In this document: one piece after another, positions 15,601 to 23,196 of the stretch
How the letters are laid out: each line of letters starts with the position of its first letter
Position numbering within the stretch: position 1 is the stretch's first letter
Source of the DNA: Bacteroidales bacterium
GTDB lineage: Bacteria > Bacteroidota > Bacteroidia > Bacteroidales > Paludibacteraceae
Assembly: GCA_900769555.1 (NCBI GenBank)
Contig: CAAGHA010000111.1
Location: 1-27,158 of the forward strand
Direction: 5' to 3'
DNA length: 27,158 nucleotides
Made by a program: the position numbers and the translations under genes
The notes under the pieces: model-generated
Databases searched by the model: none
Told to the model about the DNA's origin: nothing
Seen by the model: the letters and a program-made list of their open reading frames with translations, nothing else

Positions 15601-16773
15601 GTTTCTCCGTATTTAAATGTGATGCCGGAGACAACGACAAACTTTAGTGTAACTGCAACAACTAATGAGGGTTGTAGTACAACTTCATCAAAAACACTTG
15701 TTGTTCAACAGGCAGAAAAGGTTGTTTATGATCGTACAATTTGTAGTGGCGAGGTTTATCAAGATGACTATTTCAATGAGTCGGAAAGCGGTTATTATGA
15801 AAAGATAATTGAAAATGATGAATGTAATCAAATTATTGGACTAAATTTAAAAGTGATTGACAGTGAGAGAATTACTAAAATTGTAGATGAATCTTGTCAG
15901 GGAGGTGCATACACTAAACATGGATTTTCTTTTACACCTACTGTGGTTGGAGTTATATATGATACCCTCTATTTGAATAATCAAGCGGGTTGTGATAGCA
16001 TTATTGCGTTGGAATTGAATGTGTTGCCAATGTCAAGAGATACAATTTTTGCAAAGGTTTGTCAGAACGAAGCTTTCGATCAAAATGGCTTCTCTGTCCC
16101 TCCATTTCAGCTAGTGGGAATAAATTATTTTGAACGTATAGAAGCGAAAGAAAATCAATGTCCATACATACAGACATTGGCATTAAGTGTCGATTCTATT
16201 TACCAAATTTCGATTGTTGATTCGGCTTGTCAAGCATCACCTTACAAGAAAAACGGATTTGATGTTATTCCGGAGAGTGCCGGCTATAATAATTATTATC
16301 TCAACCTAAAATCTACTGCCGGTTGTGATAGTACCGTTGCATTAAACCTAAGAGTGTTGGAGCGTTTTGAGACAATTTACAACGATACAATAATTTTAGG
16401 CGAAAAGTATCAGAGCAAAGACTTTAATTTGCCGGAACAATTGGAGATGGGTACTCATCAATTTAAAAAAGTATATACAGCACAAACCGGTTGTGATAGT
16501 ACAATTGTATTAAATTTAATGGTATTGAATGATGAGGGAATATTTGTTCCGACTTCATTTACACCTTTGGATGGAAACGGAAAGAACGACCATTTTATGG
16601 AGGGGTATGAATTATTTGTATATGACCGATATGGATTGTTAATTTGTCATACAACCAATGGATGGGATGGTAAGTACAGAGGTGAGTATGCCGATCCCGG
16701 TGTTTATGTTTATACTTTAATTTTCAAAAGTGGCAAAGAAAAACATGGAGTTGTGGAAATTTTAAAACCGTAG
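12667..16773 (+). CDS. Large secreted modular protein with type B T9SS sorting domain
   Basis: A 1368-residue cell-surface or secreted protein. Residues 1-24 are a signal peptide (ending VSAQ). Residues about 30-225 form a beta-sandwich-like domain with DPENTLLFVNFAVVLEDPGH and SPYAGEEVQVQFITYDC. Next come an Ig/PKD-like module (about 228-290), repeats at about 301 and 358, a PKD-like domain (about 418-490), and a repeat at about 500. An Ig-like domain (about 555-1015) is split by an insertion of about 395 residues containing two DUF1566-like units. Five further repeats begin near 1025, 1077, 1132, 1188 and 1243. Each 55-residue repeat has C-x4-Y/F, then a GF-type turn, and ends GCDSxxxLxLxVL. 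The C-terminal 75 residues (FVPTSFTPLDGNGKNDHF, ELFVYDRYGLLI, GWDGKYRG, DPGVYVYTL) are a type B (CHU_C/gliding) sorting domain. A lipoprotein follows 3 nt later. Ligand unknown. Confidence 0.9.
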   Translation: MKNIIYKLFLLFAFLGVTYSVSAQSAYNGCPDFMDISASYVETYVGETDNPFEKDSFASERHNLIVEQGADQNTGGKLSFIPNGEVKSVRIGNDDIGGESEALVYHFTVDPENTLLFVNFAVVLEDPGHDFEFQPRFVVRVTDKEGRLVSECSEYDVSAAAGIEGFQDYSGRYTMVRWRDWSKFGLDLSPYAGEEVQVQFITYDCFLYGHFGYAYFTAHCAPNKIAIENCSSEGFSISAPEGFANYLWDNGDTTQTSYRKAGENTTNIYCEITSVTGCTFTQSAYIDNSGNDGNSFYIDTICQGQPYKKHNFDLPPKYNVGTTNYYNTCFDPSTCAETGTSRLQLTVLQSYFDIEATLCEGEDYKENGFNIIQPPVGVLFDTLRYYSESMGCDSMVCLKLTISQSLNLPNTIIGNKTPCTNEMETYFIEGDDNLTKFVWEFSDNVKLLSGNNSPQIKVYFTDDKPAEIILKGVNGCGTGAVPFEVRPRISYTNHIKDTICVNQVYDKYGFLLGEMKNTGKFSFTNREKTTFGCDSIVVLSLVVLNNPTLSVEVIPDKSLYCSSERVLLNAKGDGDYIIHGCDSLKVTLGDIYCSDGTIVKSKDYVSSGKQGVGVVYHVDYETGIAYVMDKSDKYRDNSLVWSEELVDIENLKNHSKAREILEDIDGFSNTMIIRNSGDKNAYPLAWDIDVEEGWYLPSIGELRWLFAALNEVNPSLKLIGGQTMRMGENEGNFIYYSSTEYSDSYVLCIDETVNIIGYFKGNKVASVRQTRTVKLNNIEQPKYKIGDVITCEDGKKGVVYYLAPDGMSGEIVLLYDMTGTTYWSRNFTDIPELENRGRGNIYGMCLDAITSLDGKKSTEIIQDFAKQTSTWHPAAGNMKYFGYYLPTVGQMNRIFAHSSIIDQVAIANGGDELSFKDYWTSDEFNEEYGWYFSMIYGYPDIDKKDRNMLIRPIRYFVVCEPEIEYLESNLTYKWSSGEVSPYLNVMPETTTNFSVTATTNEGCSTTSSKTLVVQQAEKVVYDRTICSGEVYQDDYFNESESGYYEKIIENDECNQIIGLNLKVIDSERITKIVDESCQGGAYTKHGFSFTPTVVGVIYDTLYLNNQAGCDSIIALELNVLPMSRDTIFAKVCQNEAFDQNGFSVPPFQLVGINYFERIEAKENQCPYIQTLALSVDSIYQISIVDSACQASPYKKNGFDVIPESAGYNNYYLNLKSTAGCDSTVALNLRVLERFETIYNDTIILGEKYQSKDFNLPEQLEMGTHQFKKVYTAQTGCDSTIVLNLMVLNDEGIFVPTSFTPLDGNGKNDHFMEGYELFVYDRYGLLICHTTNGWDGKYRGEYADPGVYVYTLIFKSGKEKHGVVEILKP

Positions 16774-16776
16774 TGT

Positions 16777-17184
16777 ATGGATATAAAATTTAGAACTTTT
16801 GGCATAATAGTTTTTATAGGATTTGTTTTATTAAATTCTTGTAATAAAACGGATAGTTCTACAAACAATGAGGGTGGGAATCATACTGTAGAAGAAAAGT
16901 CATTTCTTAATAATTCTGAAATGTGGGATTATTTACATAAAAATCAATTTGTTTCTGTTCAAGATTCAACCCTGATTACATTTGAGAAATACAAAGCATA
17001 CACTAATGGTATTCTTGCTACAGAGGAACTTAGTGTTGTGGATGTAACACCATCAACAGCCTCATTAACAGGACTATCAACAAAAGGTGGTAAAGCGTAT
17101 TTGATAGTGGTTAAAGATGGTTGTAATGATGGTATTATAGACATGTCAAATCCTAATCAAATTTTACAATATAAACTAAAATAA
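16777..17184 (+). CDS. Small lipoprotein of unknown function
   Basis: A 135-residue predicted lipoprotein. The N-terminus MDIKFRTFGIIVFIGFVLLN leads to a lipobox, LLNSC, with the lipidated cysteine at residue 22, followed by a Ser/Asn/Gly-rich linker and a globular part of about 95 residues (SEMWDYLHKNQFVSVQDS... TPSTASLTGLSTKGGKAYLIV). I do not recognise the domain. It starts 3 nt after the stop of the T9SS protein, so the two are almost certainly cotranscribed and perhaps coupled. That suggests, without proving, that the lipoprotein helps anchor or assemble its partner at the surface. Confidence 0.8.
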   Translation: MDIKFRTFGIIVFIGFVLLNSCNKTDSSTNNEGGNHTVEEKSFLNNSEMWDYLHKNQFVSVQDSTLITFEKYKAYTNGILATEELSVVDVTPSTASLTGLSTKGGKAYLIVVKDGCNDGIIDMSNPNQILQYKLK

Positions 17185-17328
17185 TCTTGTTAAGGTAAGT
17201 GCTATAAATTCACTGTTTTTAATAAATTGCAGAGTGAAATACTTTTCGGTGCTTTTTGATTTATTTTGGCAACTTAGAAGTTGTTTAAATTTTATTTTGA
17301 GCATATTTGAGAGGGATTTTTAAGATAC

Positions 17329-17385
17329 TTTTTATTATTCTTTTGCATTTAATAGTGGACTATTATCAAAAAAGAATAATAAAAA
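17329..17385. terminator. Long symmetrical hairpin, possible bidirectional terminator
   Basis: TTTTTATTATTCTTTT (17329-17344) is the exact complement of 17370-17385. Inside, TAATAGT (17350-17356) and ACTATTA (17359-17365) form a second helix. Because each outer arm ends in a T run or A run, the structure looks like a terminator on either strand, which suits its place between convergent genes ending at 17184 and 17582. The stem is mostly A-T, so termination strength is uncertain. Confidence 0.5.
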
Positions 17386-17465
17386 TAGGTTAAAGAGCGT
17401 CTCAAAGATGCCGGAAAGAAGAGTAAAATTCAAAATAAATTTAATAATAAAATTCAAGCGGCTTC

Positions 17466-17520
17466 TTGCTATTTGTCAGTCGGACAAAGTGCTTGCACTC
17501 TTTTCCCTTTCGCATAGCAA
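17466..17520. other. Predicted compact three-way-junction structure inside the repeat
   Basis: TTGCTAT (17466-17472) pairs with ATAGCAA (17514-17520) and encloses two hairpins: TTGTC/GACAA (17473-17477 with 17483-17487, loop AGTCG) and AGTG/CACT (17488-17491 with 17496-17499, loop CTTG), followed by a pyrimidine-rich unpaired stretch. This segment is the most G+C-rich part of the element. The fold can form on either strand. Whether it is transcribed is unknown. Confidence 0.4.
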
Positions 17521-17581
17521 ACTACTCAAAATAAATTCAAAAATTCCAGAATGAATTTATAGAACTTACCTTAAAATATAA

Positions 17582-18697
17582 TTAACGTTGCTTACCCCAG
17601 CGAACTTGTTTTATTTTTCCAAAAGAACTTATAGTTGGGGTTTTATTCATTGTTGTTTTGTCAAAACTATTGTTTTTTGCAGCTGGAATTTTAGGATTTT
17701 TATTCGTGAAGTGCGTAGGAGGAGGGTTGAAATTAGGAGCAGAATAAGGTATCGGACCAAAATCGCCCGGCATAGATGGTGGAAAATCGTTGTAATTGTA
17801 TAGAGCATTGTCTCCAGCTAAAATAACCTGTGACAACTCATTGTTTTCACAATTCAAATAGGTAAGATTCGGACAATTGGTCAGATCGAGAACTTCTAAA
17901 TTATTGTTATTACAAACGACGTATGTTAATGAATACCTGTTACTAAGATCTATGTACGAAAGATTATTCCATGCACAATCTATTTTAATCAGATTAGGAA
18001 CATCGTCAACATTTAAATTGTATAATTGGTTGCCCGAACAATCCAAATAAGACAAATTTCCACACCCAAGCAGTAGTAGTTGTGAAAGATTGTTATTCGC
18101 ACATAAAATAGTTTGTAAACCTCTCAAGTCGTTAATTGATAAACTGTTCAAATTATTGCTTTCACAATTTAAATATACCAAACCATTTATCCCTGAAAGA
18201 GAAAGAGTTGTGAGCTGATTATAGGAACAATCTAAATTTTCCAGAGAAGTACAATTCAGAATATTAAGAGCAGTCAAACGATTATTATCGCAAAATAACT
18301 CTTTCAGCAAAGTACAATTACTGAAATCCAACTCTTGCAAATCATTATTGCTTACATCTGCTATCTGTAAATTTGGGCAATTATTAGCAATCAATGATAA
18401 TAGGTGATTATTCGATAGATTAAGTTCGCGAAGTTCTTGAAACCCAGAGATATTCAAGTCGCCCGTCAAATGTTTCTTATGCCAACGAATAGCAATAAAA
18501 TGAGAACCATCCCATACTATGTCCTGCCAAATGGAAGGGTCTGAAAGGTTCGTAATTCCCAGTTGTTCTGCATTGGTAATACCCTTTGCATTACTCTCTT
18601 TTAAGAAATTTTGAAGAACTGCTAATTCGTTTACTTCAGCCAAAGAATGGGAGAGTAGCGAAAAGAAAAAAATGATAAAAATAAAACTCTTTTTCAT
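17582..18697 (-). CDS. Secreted leucine-rich-repeat protein
   Basis: A 371-residue exported protein. Residues 1-20 are a signal peptide (MKKSFIFIIFFFSLLSHSLA). After a short N-terminal domain, about ten leucine-rich repeats of roughly 21 residues span residues 85-300, of the form LxxLxCxxNxLxxLxLxxCxN (for example LDCSYNQLTTLSL and LDCSGNQLYNLNV). Such repeats form a solenoid used for binding proteins or glycans. The last 65 residues are Pro/Asn-rich and then basic, ending KQVRWGKQR. They do not resemble a T9SS sorting domain of type A or B, so the protein may stay periplasmic or be incomplete compared with relatives. It is transcribed alone, convergent with the lipoprotein gene across the repeat element. 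Partner unknown. Confidence 0.85.
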   Translation of the reverse strand: MKKSFIFIIFFFSLLSHSLAEVNELAVLQNFLKESNAKGITNAEQLGITNLSDPSIWQDIVWDGSHFIAIRWHKKHLTGDLNISGFQELRELNLSNNHLLSLIANNCPNLQIADVSNNDLQELDFSNCTLLKELFCDNNRLTALNILNCTSLENLDCSYNQLTTLSLSGINGLVYLNCESNNLNSLSINDLRGLQTILCANNNLSQLLLLGCGNLSYLDCSGNQLYNLNVDDVPNLIKIDCAWNNLSYIDLSNRYSLTYVVCNNNNLEVLDLTNCPNLTYLNCENNELSQVILAGDNALYNYNDFPPSMPGDFGPIPYSAPNFNPPPTHFTNKNPKIPAAKNNSFDKTTMNKTPTISSFGKIKQVRWGKQR

Positions 18698-18975
18698 AAC
18701 GTAATTTTTTTGTTAGATATAACATTTGATTGTATAATAATGTTGAAAAAGAACGTTTTAATAAAAAAAATTAAGCGCCTATGTTCACACACAAACGCTC
18801 ATACAATTAATCACATAAAACGAACTGAAATTATTTAATCGGCACATGTTTTCTTTTGTCAGTGAGAAGTAAAATTATTTAACACTCCTCAGAATCATTA
18901 TTAAAACCTCTTGTTTTAACCTTGATACGATAATAAAACAACCGATAAAGAAAATAGTTTAGTACTATGTGAATT

Positions 18976-21180
18976 TTAACATTTATTGTAATAAATACAA
19001 TCAATTATCAATAAAATCAATTGTTCATCAATTCCTTTTTCAATTAAAATAGGGATATCTTCAGAAAAAGCGGCAAAGAAATCAGCTTCATTGCTATTCA
19101 TACAGATAAAACTTTTATGATAGAAGTTTAAAGCCGCTTTTCTATTTCCGTTACAAAGAGCAATATGTCCCATATTAAGCCAATCTTGAGCACTACGTTC
19201 CGATTCTTGAATCTTTGAGAAATATTTTTCAGCCTGAGACAATTTACCAACAAGGAAAGAACACCATGCGATTGGTCTCCAAACCTTTTGACTATCAGAG
19301 GATAAATACTCTATTTTAAAGAAATTTTGCAAAGCATCATTGTATTGCTTCAATTCTAAAAGACAATATCCGATATTAAGAGAGATAACTAAATCGTCAG
19401 AAGCTAACATCTCAGCATGCCTATAATACTCGAGAGCTTTTTCCGGATTCTTTAGCGAACGATAACAAACACCGATTCTTTGTAAAGTCCATAAGTTATC
19501 AGGACGTATAATATCGGCACGAAGATAGAAATCCAAAGCAGAATCATACTCGTTTTTACATTGATGACAATAACCACATTTTTGCAATATTTCTGCATCG
19601 TTCGGAGATTTTTTTAGCAAAATAGAAAACATTTCTATTGCCTCATCATAAAACTTCTTTTTAAAATAAGTTTCTGCTAAAACGATAACAAGAGATTCTG
19701 AATAATCCAATTTATCAAAGTAATAAGAATGATATAAATGTAGTTTCGATTTAAAAGGATCTATAAAATCAGTTTTGTAATTATTTAATTTGAAAAAACG
19801 ATACAAATCTTGCATATATTGTTTGCAAACAATATCAAACTTGTTGTTTTTTGCCAATAAAGAATCCTCTTTACTCAATTCACTCAATTGGTCCGACTCC
19901 ATGTTCAAATTAGTTGAAAACATTTCTCTGTACTGAAGGGGCATTTGAACCAAGCCAAAAGCAAGAGAATATTTATCTGAATTGCAAAGCATTTGACTTT
20001 TTCCGATGGATGAAAATATTGATGATAAATCGGGATATTTATGAAATTCCTCTTTGTAACAGATGTCAGAATAAGGAAGAAACCAAGTATGTATCGAGCG
20101 AAAAAAACGATAATCTTTCATTTGAGAAAATGTACTCATAAAGACATCTGCACCCTCCAACTGTAGTTCTGAAAATTCCTGCATTTTGTCCGTAATCGAA
20201 CGATCTTCAATCAAGTTTTTCCATTCAGGATTTTGCTCTATAAAATTTTTATTATCAATTTTAATATCACCTAATTTAAGTTTTTCTTGAATCATCGGAC
20301 TGATTTTTGCAATCTGTGGAATAAAATCCTCTTGCATCTTTTTTGTGATAGATTCCGTCTCTTTACTTCTGACAATTTGTAAAAAAATAGACTTTATCCG
20401 ATCCGTCATACTCTCAGCATTAAATAAAGCAATTGATTTATCAACAATAGAGTCGTACAACTTTATCCTGAAATCATGAATATATGCCGCTAATATAAAT
20501 CCGATTAAGGCTCTCATATAGACCTCTTCATTCCAATCTTTGCAAAATGTAAGTAATAGCAAGAACTTTTTCTCATCAAATGTTCTCATCAAACTGAGAG
20601 TGACAGCAGAGACGATCAAACATTTATCAGAAAAAGCGATAGTGTTAGAATTTGCGATGGATAGAGCCAAGTTATAATCAGAAGAATCATACCGATCTGT
20701 AAGCCAAAATAGATTGAAAAAAGATTCTATTAACGCTTTATGACGAATCAACATATCTATACCAGATGGCTCATCGAGATTAGAATGAGTAATAAAATCC
20801 ACATAATTATCTAAAACGCCCAATGCTTCAGAATCATATTTAACCCTTTGATACTGAGAATATTTTTTTAGCTGATAGGCGTAATTGTTAGGAGTTTGAA
20901 GCAACAAAGCCTCTCTTGCTTCATCCGCCAAAGAAAGAATATCCAACTTAATTTGACGATAAATTTTAGCCTGTTCAGGGTCGTTCACTCCATTAGCAAT
21001 ATATTGCAACATATATTCGTAGGTTGTTTCCACTTGATTTTTTTTCTCCTGTAAAGAAGATTGAACAGAAGTCAGAAGAGATAACAATAGAGTTAATTTA
21101 TCAAAAGCAACTTTTAAGTGATTTTCGACTACAGAACGACAAATTTCACGATAAGTAATTTCTATTTCTTTATTGGTCAT
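18976..21180 (-). CDS. Tetratricopeptide-repeat protein
   Basis: A 734-residue protein without signal peptide or membrane segment, so probably cytosolic. Residues 1-490 are helical with no domain I can name. From about 493 to 700 there are five or six TPR units, visible as AETYFKKKFYDEAIEMFSIL, CGYCHQCKNEYDSALDFYLR, GVCYRSLKNPEKALEYYRHA, GYCLLELKQYNDALQNFFKI and GHIALCNGNRKAALNFYHKS. TPR arrays bind other proteins; the partner is not indicated by the neighbours. It is a single-gene unit, divergent from lepA. The 278 bp between it and the LRR gene (18698-18975) hold nothing I can identify. Confidence 0.85.
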   Translation of the reverse strand: MTNKEIEITYREICRSVVENHLKVAFDKLTLLLSLLTSVQSSLQEKKNQVETTYEYMLQYIANGVNDPEQAKIYRQIKLDILSLADEAREALLLQTPNNYAYQLKKYSQYQRVKYDSEALGVLDNYVDFITHSNLDEPSGIDMLIRHKALIESFFNLFWLTDRYDSSDYNLALSIANSNTIAFSDKCLIVSAVTLSLMRTFDEKKFLLLLTFCKDWNEEVYMRALIGFILAAYIHDFRIKLYDSIVDKSIALFNAESMTDRIKSIFLQIVRSKETESITKKMQEDFIPQIAKISPMIQEKLKLGDIKIDNKNFIEQNPEWKNLIEDRSITDKMQEFSELQLEGADVFMSTFSQMKDYRFFRSIHTWFLPYSDICYKEEFHKYPDLSSIFSSIGKSQMLCNSDKYSLAFGLVQMPLQYREMFSTNLNMESDQLSELSKEDSLLAKNNKFDIVCKQYMQDLYRFFKLNNYKTDFIDPFKSKLHLYHSYYFDKLDYSESLVIVLAETYFKKKFYDEAIEMFSILLKKSPNDAEILQKCGYCHQCKNEYDSALDFYLRADIIRPDNLWTLQRIGVCYRSLKNPEKALEYYRHAEMLASDDLVISLNIGYCLLELKQYNDALQNFFKIEYLSSDSQKVWRPIAWCSFLVGKLSQAEKYFSKIQESERSAQDWLNMGHIALCNGNRKAALNFYHKSFICMNSNEADFFAAFSEDIPILIEKGIDEQLILLIIDCIYYNKC

Positions 21181-21252
21181 ATCTACAAAATTGAAGAATA
21201 TTCATTAGTATAACACATCAAGATTAAATCAGTTGAGAGGTGTTAAGTATTG

Positions 21253-21260
21253 CAAAGATA
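21253..21260 (-). promoter_or_regulatory. Candidate -7 element of the TPR gene
   Basis: The minus strand reads TATCTTTG, an exact TAnnTTTG, 72 nt upstream of the TPR start. No -33 TTTG at standard spacing is visible. Confidence 0.4.
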
Positions 21261-21322
21261 GTTTTGTTTTTTCAGATAGTAATAGTAAAACAAGAAAAAA
21301 TAGTCCATTTAGAGATTTATTA

Positions 21323-21353
21323 TTGCATACACGCAATTTTTTAAGTATCTTCG
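21323..21353 (+). promoter_or_regulatory. Bacteroidetes-type promoter of lepA
   Basis: TTG (21323-21325), a 20-nt spacer and TATCTTCG (21346-21353) match the -33 and -7 pattern with one mismatch. Transcription would begin about 10 nt before the lepA ATG, giving a very short leader. Confidence 0.55.
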
Positions 21354-21370
21354 CACGCAAATAGGTAGAG

Positions 21371-23158
21371 ATGAAAAATATCCGAAATTTTTGCATTATA
21401 GCGCATATCGATCACGGAAAAAGTACATTAGCGGATCGATTGTTAGAGTTGACGCAGACTGTAGTTGGTAAGGACATGCAAGCGCAAGTGCTTGATGATA
21501 TGGACCTTGAGAGAGAACGTGGTATAACCATTAAGAGTCATGCTATCCAAATGGATTATCAATATAAAGGGGAGAAATATACCCTCAATTTGATTGATAC
21601 TCCCGGACATGTTGACTTTTCATACGAAGTGTCTCGCTCTATTGCCGCATGTGAAGGAGCTTTGTTGATTGTAGATGCATCACAAGGAATTCAAGCTCAA
21701 ACTATATCCAACCTTTATATGGCATTGGAGCAGGATTTGGAAATTATTCCGGTAATGAATAAAATAGATTTGCCGGGAGCTATGCCGGATGAGGTGGAAG
21801 ATCAAATTGTGGATTTGTTGGGTTGTCCTCGAGAGTCGATTATTCGTGCAAGTGGAAAGACTGGAGAAGGGGTTAATGATATTTTAGCAGCAATTGTAGA
21901 GCGAATCAAACCTCCGGTAGGAGATCCTGATGCTCCTTTGCAATGTTTGATTTTCGACTCTGTTTTTAATCCGTTTAGAGGAATTATTGCTTATTTTAAA
22001 ATTGTAAATGGAACAATTAATTCCGGTGATATGGTGAAGTTTGTGGCGACAGAGAAAGAGTATTTGGCGGATGAAATTGGTATTTTGCGTTTGGATATGG
22101 TTCCTCAAAAGAGTCTCTCTGCCGGAAATGTTGGTTATATCATCTCAGGAATAAAAACCTCAAAAGAGGTAAAAGTTGGAGATACTATTACGCATGTAAA
22201 ATCACCATGCGAAAGTGCGATTGATGGATTTGAAGAGGTGAAACCAATGGTATTCGCAGGTGTATATCCAATTGAAACAGAGGATTTTGAAGATTTGAGA
22301 GCATCGATGGAGAAACTACAGTTAAATGATGCTTCATTGACCTTTCAGGCAGAGTCTTCATTGGCATTGGGATTTGGTTTTCGTTGTGGATTCTTGGGAA
22401 TGTTACACATGGAGATTATTCAAGAACGATTGGATCGGGAGTTTAATATGGATGTTATCACAACCGTCCCAAATGTTAGATACAAAGTATATACAAAAAA
22501 GGGTGAGGAGGTGGAAGTTCACAATCCATCCGGATTACCGGATCCTACATTAATTGAAAAGATTGAAGAACCCTATATTCGTGCATCTGTCATAACTTCT
22601 ACGGAGTACATTGGAGCTATAATGTCTTTATGTTTAGGTAAAAGGGGGGAGTTGGTTCGTCAAGATTATATTTCCGGAAATAGAGTTGAGTTAATATACG
22701 ATATGCCTTTGGGTGAAATTGTATTTGATTTCTATGATCGTTTAAAGAGTATTTCTAAAGGATATGCTTCGTTTGATTATCATCCGCATGGTATGAGAGA
22801 GTCGCGATTGATTAAATTGGATGTTTTGTTGAATGGAGAACCTGTGGATGCATTATCAACATTGACCCACATTGATAATGCCTATACATTAGGAAAACGG
22901 ATGTGTGAAAAATTGAAAGAATTAATTCCTCGTCAACAATTTGATGTAGCAATTCAGGCTGCAATTGGTTCTAAAATTATTGCTCGCGAAACTGTAAAGG
23001 CGGTCAGAAAAGATGTAACGGCCAAATGTTATGGTGGAGATATTTCCCGAAAAAGAAAGTTGTTGGAAAAACAAAAAAAGGGAAAAAAGCGTATGAAACA
23101 AATTGGAACAGTTGAAGTGCCGCAAAAAGCGTTCTTAGAAGTTTTGAAGTTAGATTAA
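21371..23158 (+). CDS. lepA: Elongation factor 4, ribosomal back-translocase GTPase
   Basis: A 595-residue translation GTPase that acts on the 70S ribosome and affects initiation and elongation under stress. The GTP-binding motifs are in order: AHIDHGKST (G1), RGITIKSHA (G2), DTPGHVDF (G3) and NKIDLP (G4). The LepA-specific C-terminal domain is present, with YHPHGMRESRLIKLDVLLNG, AQAAIGSKIIARE-like AIQAAIGSKIIARETVKA, and AKCYGGDISRKRKLLEKQKK. Full length agrees with the family (about 595-600). The ATG at 21371 gives the standard N-terminus. A GH9 gene begins 38 nt downstream. Confidence 0.97.
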   Translation: MKNIRNFCIIAHIDHGKSTLADRLLELTQTVVGKDMQAQVLDDMDLERERGITIKSHAIQMDYQYKGEKYTLNLIDTPGHVDFSYEVSRSIAACEGALLIVDASQGIQAQTISNLYMALEQDLEIIPVMNKIDLPGAMPDEVEDQIVDLLGCPRESIIRASGKTGEGVNDILAAIVERIKPPVGDPDAPLQCLIFDSVFNPFRGIIAYFKIVNGTINSGDMVKFVATEKEYLADEIGILRLDMVPQKSLSAGNVGYIISGIKTSKEVKVGDTITHVKSPCESAIDGFEEVKPMVFAGVYPIETEDFEDLRASMEKLQLNDASLTFQAESSLALGFGFRCGFLGMLHMEIIQERLDREFNMDVITTVPNVRYKVYTKKGEEVEVHNPSGLPDPTLIEKIEEPYIRASVITSTEYIGAIMSLCLGKRGELVRQDYISGNRVELIYDMPLGEIVFDFYDRLKSISKGYASFDYHPHGMRESRLIKLDVLLNGEPVDALSTLTHIDNAYTLGKRMCEKLKELIPRQQFDVAIQAAIGSKIIARETVKAVRKDVTAKCYGGDISRKRKLLEKQKKGKKRMKQIGTVEVPQKAFLEVLKLD

Positions 23159-23196
23159 AGTATATAAAGTATAATGTTTTTTTGAGTAGAATTAAA

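Larger units (their letters stand above)
17190..17574. repeat. 385-bp noncoding element with 23-bp terminal inverted repeats
   Basis: The ends 17190-17212 and 17552-17574 are inverted copies of each other, 22 of 23 bases identical, starting TTAAGGTAAG. Further inside, the arms still partly mirror each other (TTTATTTTG blocks, then a GCAT-TTTGAGA block), and the centre is a perfect 16-bp hairpin. The right arm is longer and holds a compact nested structure at 17466-17520. There is no transposase; the only open frame is 48 codons (17408-17554). It fills the whole gap between two convergent genes. Ends related to it occur at 6340-6529. The features fit a nonautonomous mobile repeat (MITE-like) or an intergenic palindrome family. 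No clear target duplication is seen, although TTAA at both tips is compatible with one. Confidence 0.75.

Noticed and set aside
17408..17554. 48-codon open frame inside the inverted-repeat element, starting MPERRVKFK
   Set aside because: It lies wholly within the structured repeat, its stop codon overlaps the terminal inverted repeat, and its codons cover the palindromic hairpins. The structure explains the sequence better than coding does.
18698..18975. Possible small RNA or regulatory region between the LRR and TPR genes
   Set aside because: Only short chance palindromes such as ATAGT/ACTAT near the TPR stop were found, with no T run or promoter of good quality.
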